Below, piece after piece: positions 8,849 to 17,091 of a DNA stretch of 64,000 nt. A program made the position numbers and the translations under genes. This DNA comes from Carboxylicivirga taeanensis (lineage in GTDB: Bacteria; Bacteroidota; Bacteroidia; Bacteroidales; Marinilabiliaceae), in the NCBI RefSeq assembly GCF_051851475.1, contig NZ_JBPUSJ010000011.1, positions 82,330 to 146,329 of the forward strand, read 5' to 3'. The notes beneath the pieces were generated by a model, which searched no databases, had not been told where the DNA came from, and worked only from the letters and a program-made list of their open reading frames with translations. Every line of letters begins with the position of its first letter. Position 1 is the first letter of the stretch.

Positions 8849-10564
8849 TTAATGGCTTAACTCAACCACCAAAAAATCATTTGCCGGCACTTGCAGTGAC
8901 AATCCCTCACGAATGAGCCTTTCACTTCCAATGGCTGCTTCGCAATGTCCTTTCAGGGAGTGAAGCTCTAATTTTGAGGGCCGCAGTATTTGCATTAACT
9001 CAAGGGCATGTGCGGGTACTTTAACCATAATTTTGGAGTCTGCATTGGAAAAATTGCAAACGATGAGTAAGCGCTGCTCACTGCTGTAACGCAAAAATGC
9101 ATACACCACATCCGAGCTTAAATAAGGATTGTCTTTATTGTGCCACATAACATCGTAAAAGCGCCCCTGGCTGATCGCGGGCTGCTGGCACAAAAGGTTG
9201 ATAGCGATATAGGCTTCCCTCAAAGAGCGCTGTTCATCTGAGAGACCTGCTCCATCGAAGCGTCCTTCGTTCATCCATTTCTGATGCTCGGGCAAGTGCC
9301 AGTAGTCGAAAATAGTCGTTCGCCCGTCATCACCACTAAAACCGCAAGGCCCTTCGCCCTGCTCTCCTACCTCTTGCCCATTGTAAAGCATTAATGGTCC
9401 CTGGTGTAAAAATGCGCAAACAGCCATGGCCGGAATGGCCATTTCAGGCTGTCCGGCAATAAAACGAGAGGCCAGTCGCTGTTCATCATGGTTTTCCATA
9501 AACCGAAGCATGTAAGGATCCATTCCTTGCAAAGCCAGCCAACAATGAGAGATATCACTGGCTGGCTGTGCCCCTTTTAGAACGCCAATTAAGGTATCGT
9601 AGAGCCCCACTTTATCGTACAAGAAGTCAAAATGCCCCTGAAAAACATAGGATTGATAAAGAGATGGATCATACACCTCTGCAATAAAAACTAAATGAGG
9701 AAAGGCCGTTTTAAGTTCAGGTATCACCCACTCCCAAAACTGCACCGGCACCATTTCAGCCATATCACAACGAAAACCATCTACGCCTTTAGCAGCCCAA
9801 TAGAGCAAGACCTGCTTCATCTTCAACCAAGTATCGGGAGGTGGTGTAAAACCGTTTGGTTGTCCTCCTTTGTAATCAACTCCATAATTGAGTTTTACAG
9901 TTTCGTACCAATCGTTGATACCTGGACGAGATGTAAACGAATCATTACCTGTTACTTTGGCCGGATATTCATCATACTCCCAACCAGGAAACTTTTCCAG
10001 AAGCTCCGTTGGCAATTGGAGTTTTTCGTTGGGCAGGTAATAAAAATTGTTGGCACATGAAAAGCTCACCGACGAATCGTCTGTTGCTCCAAAATCAACC
10101 ACTCTTGGAGGTTTGCTATCTGAAGCATAGTCCCGGGCAAGATGATTCGGCACAAAATCGATAATCACTTTCAGACCTGATTCGTGCACTCGTGCTATTA
10201 AGCTCTCAAACTCCTCCATCCGTTTGGCAACATTTTCAGCCAAATCGGCACTCACGTCATAATAATCCTTAATAGCATATGGCGAACCGGCTTTTCCCTT
10301 AATTATCAGAGGATTTCCATTTTCTATTCCAAGATCCGGATACCCTTCAGTTTGCCCATGCTCAATAACTCCGGTCAGCCATAAATGGCTTATTCCCATT
10401 TGATGCAGTGCCTGAAGCGCGCGCTCATTAATCGCATTGAATTTACCACAACCATTCTCTCTTCGGCTGCCATTCACCTTCATTTGCCGTTGCAAGTTCC
10501 CAAACAAACGTGGCAGAAGCTGATAGATTATTATCTTTTTCTTACTTTCAATTTTTTCCTTCAT
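8849..10564 (-). CDS. Cytoplasmic GH13 alpha-amylase family enzyme
   Basis: A 571-residue glycoside hydrolase family 13 enzyme, acting on alpha-1,4-glucans. All four GH13 regions can be read: region I VIIDFVPNHL, region II GVDGFRCDMAEMVP (nucleophile Asp), region III FIAEVYD (acid/base Glu) and region IV MRFMENHDEQR. A beta-rich C-terminal domain follows. There is no signal peptide, so it acts in the cytoplasm on glycogen or imported maltodextrins. It follows the branching enzyme by 56 bp and is probably co-transcribed with it. Exact specificity (amylase, maltogenic or trehalose-related) cannot be settled from motifs. Confidence 0.88.
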   Translation of the reverse strand: MKEKIESKKKIIIYQLLPRLFGNLQRQMKVNGSRRENGCGKFNAINERALQALHQMGISHLWLTGVIEHGQTEGYPDLGIENGNPLIIKGKAGSPYAIKDYYDVSADLAENVAKRMEEFESLIARVHESGLKVIIDFVPNHLARDYASDSKPPRVVDFGATDDSSVSFSCANNFYYLPNEKLQLPTELLEKFPGWEYDEYPAKVTGNDSFTSRPGINDWYETVKLNYGVDYKGGQPNGFTPPPDTWLKMKQVLLYWAAKGVDGFRCDMAEMVPVQFWEWVIPELKTAFPHLVFIAEVYDPSLYQSYVFQGHFDFLYDKVGLYDTLIGVLKGAQPASDISHCWLALQGMDPYMLRFMENHDEQRLASRFIAGQPEMAIPAMAVCAFLHQGPLMLYNGQEVGEQGEGPCGFSGDDGRTTIFDYWHLPEHQKWMNEGRFDGAGLSDEQRSLREAYIAINLLCQQPAISQGRFYDVMWHNKDNPYLSSDVVYAFLRYSSEQRLLIVCNFSNADSKIMVKVPAHALELMQILRPSKLELHSLKGHCEAAIGSERLIREGLSLQVPANDFLVVELSH

Positions 10565-10620
10565 GGCAACCTATCTTCTTAATAATCATTAAGATGTTAA
10601 TTCTTCAACCTTTGTCTGCA

Positions 10621-12627
10621 TTAGTAAATTTGCTTTGGCGGCGTATGTTTTAATACTAAAGCCGTTCGACTTGGCAGGTATAAATGCAGGCGATGTCTGC
10701 TCGACATTTGTGCCTCAGGTCGGGTATAGTAATCAATGCTGTCATCAACACGGCTGAACCCTCCAAAATCGGCAGCATCAGAATTAAGTATTACATTGTA
10801 CTTACCTGCTGGTGTTGAGATGCCATAAAAGGTAAACGACTTTAGCGGATTGAGGTTAAATACAAAAAGCAGTTGTTTGCGCTTGATGGCCAACACCTGG
10901 TCGTGCTCGTTAGCTTCCAGGCACTCGCTACCAGAGTCATTCAAAAACTGCTCGCTTTGTTGCAGGCTAATCATGGCCATATCAAAGGCATTTAGTTGCT
11001 CATAGCGCAGCTCCGGGTTATCCAGCAAACTCCATTGCCGTCTGGCATATTGATAGGACCAATTATTACCCGCCCTGGGAAAATCAATCCATTCGGGATG
11101 ACCAAATTCGTTGCCCATAAAATTGAGGTAACCATTACCAGCACAGCAAAAAGTCATCAAACGAATAAGCTTATGCAAAGCCATTCCCCGGTCAACCGTC
11201 AGGCTGGGATCCTTTTTACTCATCGCCCAATACATATCTGCCCCTATCAACCTGAAGATAATTGTTTTATCGCCTACCAGCGCCTGATCATGCGATTCGG
11301 CATAGCTAATCGTTTTCTCCTCGGGACGTTTATTGGACAGCTCATAAAATAGATTCCCAACTGCCCATTCTTCATCTTTCTGTTCTTTAATCAGTCGGAT
11401 CCAGTAATCGGGCGTGCCCATGGCCAATCGAAAATCAAAGCCCAAACCGCCCTGTTCAATGGGCGATGCCAATCCGGGATAGCCGCTCATCTCCTCCGCA
11501 ATGCTCATCGAGTTGGCATTACATTGTTTCATCAGCTTATTGGCTAAGAGCAAATAGCTGATGGCGTCCTCATCCTGCCCCCCATCAAAATACTGCTGAT
11601 AATCGGTAAAACTGCGCTCCAAGCCATGGTCGAGGTACAGCATACTGGTCACACCATCAAAGCGAAACCCATCAAAGTGATACTCCTCCAGCCAGTACTT
11701 CACATTGGACAGCAAAAGGTGAAGTACTTCATTTCGGGCATAATTGTAACACAACGAATCCCAGGCTAGGTGCTCTCGCCGGTGATTATCGTGAAAAAAC
11801 TGGTAAGGAGAGCCGTCAAAGAGTCCGATGCCCTCCAATTCGTTTTTAACAGCATGCGAATGCACAATATCCATAATAACAGCCATGCCCAAGCCATGTG
11901 CCTTATCAATCAGCTCCTTTAGTTCATCAGGCGTTCCAAAACGTGAGCTGGCAGCAAACAGACTAGATACATGGTAGCCAAAAGAACCATAGTAGGGATG
12001 TTCCTGAATGGCCATTAGCTGAATGGTATTGTAACCCGCCTTTTTAATATGTGGCAAAATCCTTTCGGTAAATTCCTTGTAAGTACCAACCCGTTCGTCT
12101 TCGGTAGCCATACCAATGTGGGCTTCATAAATCAAGGGCACTTCAACTTTTTGCCTCTTTTCATCATTTTTCCACTCAAACGATTCTGAAGGACACCATA
12201 CCTGCGCTGCAAAAAGCTTTGTTTCCTCATCCTGCACAACCCGTGTTGCCCAAACCGGAATACGCTCTCCTTCGCCGCCGGGCCAGTGCACTTTCAGTTT
12301 ATACAGATCCTCATGAGCCAGCAATTGCTTATCAATCACTAACTCAAACAATCCATGCTCCTTTTTCTCGAAGAGAAAAGGCGCTTGTTCCTGCCACTGG
12401 TTACATTCGCCAATCAGATACATCTTAATGGCATTGGGTGCCCACTCTCGCAACACCCAGGTATCGCCATTGTCGTGCAGACCATAATAGCGGTAACCAT
12501 TGGCAAAATCATACAAGGATGTTTGACTTAACTGCTTTTCTTTATTTATAGCCGCCTGAGTACGTTTAAGCAGAATCGATTTGTAGGGCTTTAAAAAGGC
12601 ATCTGTCTCTGTAATGTGCATGGACAT
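10621..12627 (-). CDS. glgB: 1,4-alpha-glucan branching enzyme
   Basis: Branching enzyme that makes alpha-1,6 links in glycogen. The 668-residue protein has an N-terminal CBM48-like domain (YRYYGLHDNGDTWVLREWAP), then a GH13 barrel with VIMDIVHSHA (region I), FDGFRFDGVTSM (region II, nucleophile), MSIAEEMSG (region III, acid/base) and SYAESHDQALVG (region IV, the branching-enzyme form of the motif). A C-terminal beta domain ends the protein. I chose the ATG at 12627 (MSMHITETDAFLKPYKS); an in-frame extension to 12792 runs through AT-rich sequence with no family similarity. Its resemblance is to the eukaryote-like GlgB group. It heads the leftward glycogen run. Confidence 0.92.
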   Translation of the reverse strand: MSMHITETDAFLKPYKSILLKRTQAAINKEKQLSQTSLYDFANGYRYYGLHDNGDTWVLREWAPNAIKMYLIGECNQWQEQAPFLFEKKEHGLFELVIDKQLLAHEDLYKLKVHWPGGEGERIPVWATRVVQDEETKLFAAQVWCPSESFEWKNDEKRQKVEVPLIYEAHIGMATEDERVGTYKEFTERILPHIKKAGYNTIQLMAIQEHPYYGSFGYHVSSLFAASSRFGTPDELKELIDKAHGLGMAVIMDIVHSHAVKNELEGIGLFDGSPYQFFHDNHRREHLAWDSLCYNYARNEVLHLLLSNVKYWLEEYHFDGFRFDGVTSMLYLDHGLERSFTDYQQYFDGGQDEDAISYLLLANKLMKQCNANSMSIAEEMSGYPGLASPIEQGGLGFDFRLAMGTPDYWIRLIKEQKDEEWAVGNLFYELSNKRPEEKTISYAESHDQALVGDKTIIFRLIGADMYWAMSKKDPSLTVDRGMALHKLIRLMTFCCAGNGYLNFMGNEFGHPEWIDFPRAGNNWSYQYARRQWSLLDNPELRYEQLNAFDMAMISLQQSEQFLNDSGSECLEANEHDQVLAIKRKQLLFVFNLNPLKSFTFYGISTPAGKYNVILNSDAADFGGFSRVDDSIDYYTRPEAQMSSRHRLHLYLPSRTALVLKHTPPKQIY

Positions 12628-12985
12628 AGTTAAAAATAATTCAAAGGATTTGAATTGCTGATAGGGATGTTTAAATATACAACTATTATTATTTTGCACG
12701 TACTTTTTAAGTATTAAAGAATGATGAAAGATGCATTGCCAAACTATGATACCCTGATAAAAAACAAGCTGAGATAATGAATAACGACGCACCTGCCTGT
12801 TGTGAGAAACTAGCTATAGGAGCCCAATCGATAACGAATATTTATCAAAAAAGCCACTCAACTTCCTATTAATAAGTACCCTGAAAAAAATTAGGCAAGA
12901 GTGAAAAATTTTCCATAATATGTGGAAACAGTTATTATATTAGTACCATCAAAACAGGTATGAAAACTCAGATAAAACACACATT
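12628..12985. other. Divergent intergenic region between glgB and a small acidic protein
   Basis: 358 bp of AT-rich sequence holding the presumed promoters of both flanking genes. Apart from the -7-like box for glgB, I see no gene, RNA structure or repeat. Confidence 0.5.
12672..12679 (-). promoter_or_regulatory. Candidate -7 element for glgB
   Basis: The minus strand reads TATATTTA, seven of eight bases of TAnnTTTG, 45 bp before the glgB ATG. The -33 element is not evident. Confidence 0.35.
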
Positions 12986-13333
12986 ATGATTACAAATAAA
13001 CCGAAGGTAATCATGGATTACCAAAAGTTGTCTGGAGAACTCAAAGAACAGCTTAAACTTGTGTACCCAGAAGGATTCCATGATAATATTATCTGGTTTA
13101 CGGATGCTAAAGGGCAGCGGATTTCGGCATTACGGTTTGAAACCGATGAAAAAATATATATGCTACGGATGTCGACTGAAACTGCCATGGAAATAATGGA
13201 CGATGACGATGATTTTGGCAGTGACTACAAGCTAAAATCAGATGTTCATAAATCCTACGCCGATAAGCACAGTGATGTGGACTACCTTCCGGATAGCTTT
13301 GATGAAGATGAGGATGTAGATGAGGATGAATAG
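12986..13333 (+). CDS. Conserved-looking small acidic hypothetical protein
   Basis: A 115-residue protein of unknown function; I do not recognise a family. Residues 10-70 are well-mixed and probably folded (VYPEGFHDNIIWFTDAKGQR, ISALRFETDEKIYMLRMS). They are followed by an Asp cluster IMDDDDDFGSD and a strongly acidic tail DSFDEDEDVDEDE. The first ATG (12986) and ATG 13016 (MDYQKLSGEL) are both possible starts. It is monocistronic, with a good terminator just after the stop. The fold and acidity would suit a soluble regulatory or binding protein; that is only a guess. Confidence 0.7.
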   Translation: MITNKPKVIMDYQKLSGELKEQLKLVYPEGFHDNIIWFTDAKGQRISALRFETDEKIYMLRMSTETAMEIMDDDDDFGSDYKLKSDVHKSYADKHSDVDYLPDSFDEDEDVDEDE

Positions 13334-13376
13334 GTGTACAAACAGTACCCGTTTAATCGCCAGATAAACACCTTTT

Positions 13377-13405
13377 ATCCCGTAACAACCATTACGGGAT
13401 TTTTT
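13377..13405 (+). terminator. Rho-independent terminator after the small acidic protein
   Basis: ATCCCGTAA and TTACGGGAT form a perfect 9 bp stem around CAACCA, followed by five T. Confidence 0.88.
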
Positions 13406-13623
13406 ATGTCCGCCTGTTTATCAATCGCTCATTTACTTAAACACACCACCCACCTTCCTTTAACCACTATGAACCAATTGATTACCATACTTGCTTTTTA
13501 ATATATTTTAACCAAACAAGCTGCTGATTCATGATGGAAAAGTAAATATATTGCGCCCGCAAAAATGCAACACTTAAAATTATTAATTCTATTTTCACTA
13601 CTAGCATTATTAGCTACAACTAA

Positions 13624-15003
13624 ATGAATAACAACAAAATAGTAGTTGGTTCAGAAGAATGGTGCAACCTACCCCAATTGAACCTACCTGGTATTAAAGC
13701 ACGGGTGGATTCCGGTGCTAAAACTTCAGCTTTACACGCTGTTAACATCAGCCCTTTTACAAAAAACGGGGCCCCATGGATCAGCTTTGACGTGCATCCG
13801 ATACAAAACGATGGCAAAACTACCGTACATTGTGAGGCCCCTGTGCTGGATAAACGTCGGGTGAAAAGCTCCAGCGGCTCCAGTGAAATGCGTTTTGTGA
13901 TTAAAACCATTCTGGCCCTTGCCGAAGAGGCCTGGGAAATAGAAGTGACCCTCACCAACCGCGACTCAATGGGCTACCGCATGCTGCTGGGACGACAAGC
14001 TATGGCGGGAAAAATATTAGTTGATCCGGAAGCATCGTTCTGCAGAGGTGAGCTCTCGAAGGAAGCTCTTCTGGGATTCTACCATACGCACATAACCCGT
14101 CCTACGGGATTAAAGATTGGCTTACTGGCTAGTAATCCGGACCTATACAGCAACCTAAGGATTATAGAAGCCGGCCAGGAACGTGGCCACGAAGTCGAGT
14201 TTTTAAACCTGAAGGATTGCTACATCAAACTGGATGGCAGCAATCCCGAAATGCACTACAGGGGAGGCCGGATTCTAAATGATTTTGATGCCATTATACC
14301 ACGTATCAGGCCAAGTGCTACCTTTTATGGATGCGCCCTTACCCGTCACTTTGAGGCAATGGGTGTTTACACGCTTAATACGGCTTCTGCCATTACACAG
14401 TCGCGCGATAAGCTGTATGCGCTCCAGTTGCTTATTAACAATGGCTTACCCATACCTACCACTGGTTTTGCTAACTCTCCGCTGGACACCAATGAACTGA
14501 TAAAAATGGTAGGTGGAGCTCCACTGATAGTAAAACTGCTGGAAGGAACGCAAGGCAAAGGGGTTGTATTGGCTGAAACTAAAAAAGCAGCTGAAAGTTT
14601 AATTAACGCCTTCAAGAGCTTGAGGGCCAATATACTTGTTCAGGAGTTTGTAAAGGAAGCTAACGGAAAAGACATTCGCTGCTTTGTGGTGAATGGCAAA
14701 GTCGTGGCCAGCATTATGCGAACAGCTGCACCCGGTGAGTTCAGAGCTAATATTCACATGGGCGGAACAGCCTCTATAACCCGTATTACACCCGAAGAAA
14801 GACGCATTGCTATTCTGGCTGCTAAAACACTGAATCTAAAAGTAGCGGGTGTTGACATCATACGTGGCAACAATGGCCCCATGCTGCTGGAGGTCAATTC
14901 ATCGCCCGGTTTAGAAGGCATTGAAGGTGCCTCCAACAAGGATATTGCCGGCAAAATGATTGAAGCCGTTGAAAAAGATTTGAAATATAGAAAAGACAAC
15001 TAG
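13624..15003 (+). CDS. rimK: RimK-type ATP-grasp ligase fused to an N-terminal zinc-protease-like (RimB) domain
   Basis: A 459-residue two-domain protein. Residues 1-145 match the ATP-dependent zinc protease/RimB family, a retropepsin-like fold, with the motif ARVDSGAKTSALHA and a later MLLGRQAM. Residues 160-455 form a RimK ATP-grasp ligase (KIGLLASNPDLYS at its start, LLEGTQGKGVVL for nucleotide binding, FVKEANGKDIRCFVV, GVDIIR and MLLEVNSSPGLEGIEGAS for metal and peptide binding). RimK adds glutamates to the C-terminus of ribosomal protein S6 in E. coli; RimB-like proteins are thought to trim such tails. Both activities on one chain imply addition and removal on one target. The target here may be S6 or a local peptide. 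A terminator follows the stop codon. Confidence 0.88.
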   Translation: MNNNKIVVGSEEWCNLPQLNLPGIKARVDSGAKTSALHAVNISPFTKNGAPWISFDVHPIQNDGKTTVHCEAPVLDKRRVKSSSGSSEMRFVIKTILALAEEAWEIEVTLTNRDSMGYRMLLGRQAMAGKILVDPEASFCRGELSKEALLGFYHTHITRPTGLKIGLLASNPDLYSNLRIIEAGQERGHEVEFLNLKDCYIKLDGSNPEMHYRGGRILNDFDAIIPRIRPSATFYGCALTRHFEAMGVYTLNTASAITQSRDKLYALQLLINNGLPIPTTGFANSPLDTNELIKMVGGAPLIVKLLEGTQGKGVVLAETKKAAESLINAFKSLRANILVQEFVKEANGKDIRCFVVNGKVVASIMRTAAPGEFRANIHMGGTASITRITPEERRIAILAAKTLNLKVAGVDIIRGNNGPMLLEVNSSPGLEGIEGASNKDIAGKMIEAVEKDLKYRKDN

Positions 15004-15005
15004 TA

Positions 15006-15043
15006 AAAAGCCGGCTCCTCTGATTTGAAGAGCCGGCTTTTTT
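15006..15043 (+). terminator. Rho-independent terminator between rimK and the convergent GNAT/ATP-grasp gene
   Basis: AAGCCGGCTC and GAGCCGGCTT form a GC-rich stem, with T-run after the right arm and A-run before the left arm. It can serve both converging genes. Confidence 0.9.
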
Positions 15044-15080
15044 ATCTTTCATCCAACTACTGAGAGCATCTATCTGACTA

Positions 15081-17051
15081 CTAATGCTTCTTATCGCTGG
15101 CAAAGTTTATTTTACGCACATTTTTAGCCAGTTCTATCCGGTTGATAAATGAATCGACCAGCTGCTCATAGAGTTGCTCTTTTAACACAGCATCCTCAAC
15201 ACCAGCATCAATGTTTGGGTTGTCGTTCACCTCTACAACATACACTGAGCCATTAATAACCTTTAAATCGACACCATACAAACCATCACCAATCAGTGAG
15301 GCAGCCTTCTGGGCTGTTTGAAGAATTTTAACGGGCACATCGGCCACATCGATGGTTTCGTGAGCACCAGCCTTCTCTTCATTTGCGCTGTCCCAATCGT
15401 AAATTTGCCAGTGATTATCAGACATGAAATACTTACAGGCAAAAAATGGCTGATTATCTAAGATCCCTATTCGCCAGTCGAATTCAGAGTACATAAACTC
15501 CTGACATATAACCATGTCTGACTTTGTAAAAAGTGTGCGCAGCTCATGCTCAGCCTCATCCTTGTTCTCCACCTTAATAACGCCTAATGAAAATGCACTA
15601 TCGGGCTGCTTCAGTACCATCGGATACTTAAAACTTTCCAGACACTTTTTATCAAAAAAGTTTTTGGTCAACACCAGCGTATTGGGCGTTTTAATTTTGT
15701 TCTTCTTAAACAGTTCGTTCTGATAAATTTTATTGGAGCAGCGAAGAATTGACCATGGATCGTCCAGTACCACCAACCCTTCGGCATAGGCTAATCGCGA
15801 CATCTCATAAGTGTAGTGATTAACGTTGGTAGTTTCGCGAATAAACAGCGCATCAAACTCGTTAATCTTATCCATGTCTGCCTTGGTAATCAACTCTACA
15901 TACACTCCTTTTTTGTTGGCCGCCCGCTTAATGTTTTGCAATGCTTCAGGGTTCGAAGGCGGATTTTCCTCATTGGGATTAACCAATATGGCCATGTCGT
16001 ATTTATAATTGGTAAGCCTCGAAAAGTGATAACGCTTACGCTTAAAAAAGCGGCTTGCAAAATCATACATCAGAGCTTCGTCTTCCTTCGATACGGTTTT
16101 AAAACTCTGAATCTTAATATCTTTAATCAGCCATTTGTCGTGTTTAACAAAATTTACTCTAAATAAAGGAGCTTCATACAACTGGTAAAGCTTCATGGCC
16201 AATGCTTTATACCTCTTATTAGGGGTTTGACCAAAATAAATACTAAGTGAAAACAACGCACCTTCCTGCTTCTCCAATAAACGATTGATCAGCTCATCAA
16301 TTTCATAAGCGGCCGACTGGATAACATGATGAATCCGAAAATCACGAATGGTAGTAATACTTGGTATCACACGCTGTCCGCGGGCCGAAGCCAATAACGA
16401 CACGTAGTAACCATAGCTTTGATAGCGATACGAACTACACAGATTGAACACGCGAAAATCAGAACTGTTCTGATAAGCCGGATTATTAATGTAATCTTTA
16501 ACGGAAATAATTGTGGCATTCACAGTGCTATCTTTCCACACATTAGGATGGTTAATAACAATGAGGTTATTCGTCTTTCCGGACCTTGAAATCACATTGG
16601 TTTTGTATTTCATTTTCAGAGCATGGCGCTGCGGGGCATAATAGTTTTCCAACAAAGCAGTTTCAACAAAGCCCTTTTCTTTGTACCAACGTATTAAACG
16701 GTCATTATCACAACTCACTTCAAGTGTGATGTTCTCATAATGTCGCCGATCAGCATATTCCTTAATCTGTCGCAATAAAAAATCACCTACTCCACTGCCC
16801 TGATGCTGCGGGCACACACCTATCGAGTAGATGCGAAGCGTGCGCTTGTAATGATATAAGGTTAGCGCTGCAACAGGTGTTTTTTCCCTGTTACTTTTTT
16901 CGGCAATCAGCACCTCCTGAAAGCTACTCGCAATGGCATGCTTGATACTTTGAGGCGCTATTTGCTGATAAACAGGAAATGCTTCCTCCTCTAATTTTAA
17001 CAGAAAGGCCAAATCATCCGCCTGTGCCTTTCTAATCATCAATTGTTTCAT
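15081..17051 (-). CDS. GNAT acetyltransferase / RLAN / ATP-grasp multidomain amidoligase
   Basis: A 656-residue protein with three parts. Residues 1-150 are a GNAT domain with the acetyl-CoA loop IGVCPQHQGSGVGDFLLRQ. Residues 160-370 match the RLAN domain that precedes some RimK-like ligases (FRVFNLCSSYRYQSYGYYVS). Residues 370-645 are an ATP-grasp domain: PMVLKQPDSAFSLGV for nucleotide binding, DWRIGIL, and GVDLKVINGSVYVVEVNDNP for metal binding. The family is known from comparative genomics as predicted peptide/amino-acid ligases of unknown substrate. The start at 17051 is chosen because AGGTGG lies five bases upstream; a GTG at 17060 is the alternative. It follows the radical SAM gene by 40 bp on the same strand, so the two likely act together. 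Confidence 0.85.
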   Translation of the reverse strand: MKQLMIRKAQADDLAFLLKLEEEAFPVYQQIAPQSIKHAIASSFQEVLIAEKSNREKTPVAALTLYHYKRTLRIYSIGVCPQHQGSGVGDFLLRQIKEYADRRHYENITLEVSCDNDRLIRWYKEKGFVETALLENYYAPQRHALKMKYKTNVISRSGKTNNLIVINHPNVWKDSTVNATIISVKDYINNPAYQNSSDFRVFNLCSSYRYQSYGYYVSLLASARGQRVIPSITTIRDFRIHHVIQSAAYEIDELINRLLEKQEGALFSLSIYFGQTPNKRYKALAMKLYQLYEAPLFRVNFVKHDKWLIKDIKIQSFKTVSKEDEALMYDFASRFFKRKRYHFSRLTNYKYDMAILVNPNEENPPSNPEALQNIKRAANKKGVYVELITKADMDKINEFDALFIRETTNVNHYTYEMSRLAYAEGLVVLDDPWSILRCSNKIYQNELFKKNKIKTPNTLVLTKNFFDKKCLESFKYPMVLKQPDSAFSLGVIKVENKDEAEHELRTLFTKSDMVICQEFMYSEFDWRIGILDNQPFFACKYFMSDNHWQIYDWDSANEEKAGAHETIDVADVPVKILQTAQKAASLIGDGLYGVDLKVINGSVYVVEVNDNPNIDAGVEDAVLKEQLYEQLVDSFINRIELAKNVRKINFASDKKH

Positions 17052-17091
17052 TTCAACCACCTATTTTACTCTAATCAGCTCATCCTCAATT

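Noticed and set aside
13620..15103. Several 70-110 codon frames antisense to or alongside rimK
   Set aside because: They overlap the RimK and protease-domain coding sequence and have Ser-rich shadow composition.
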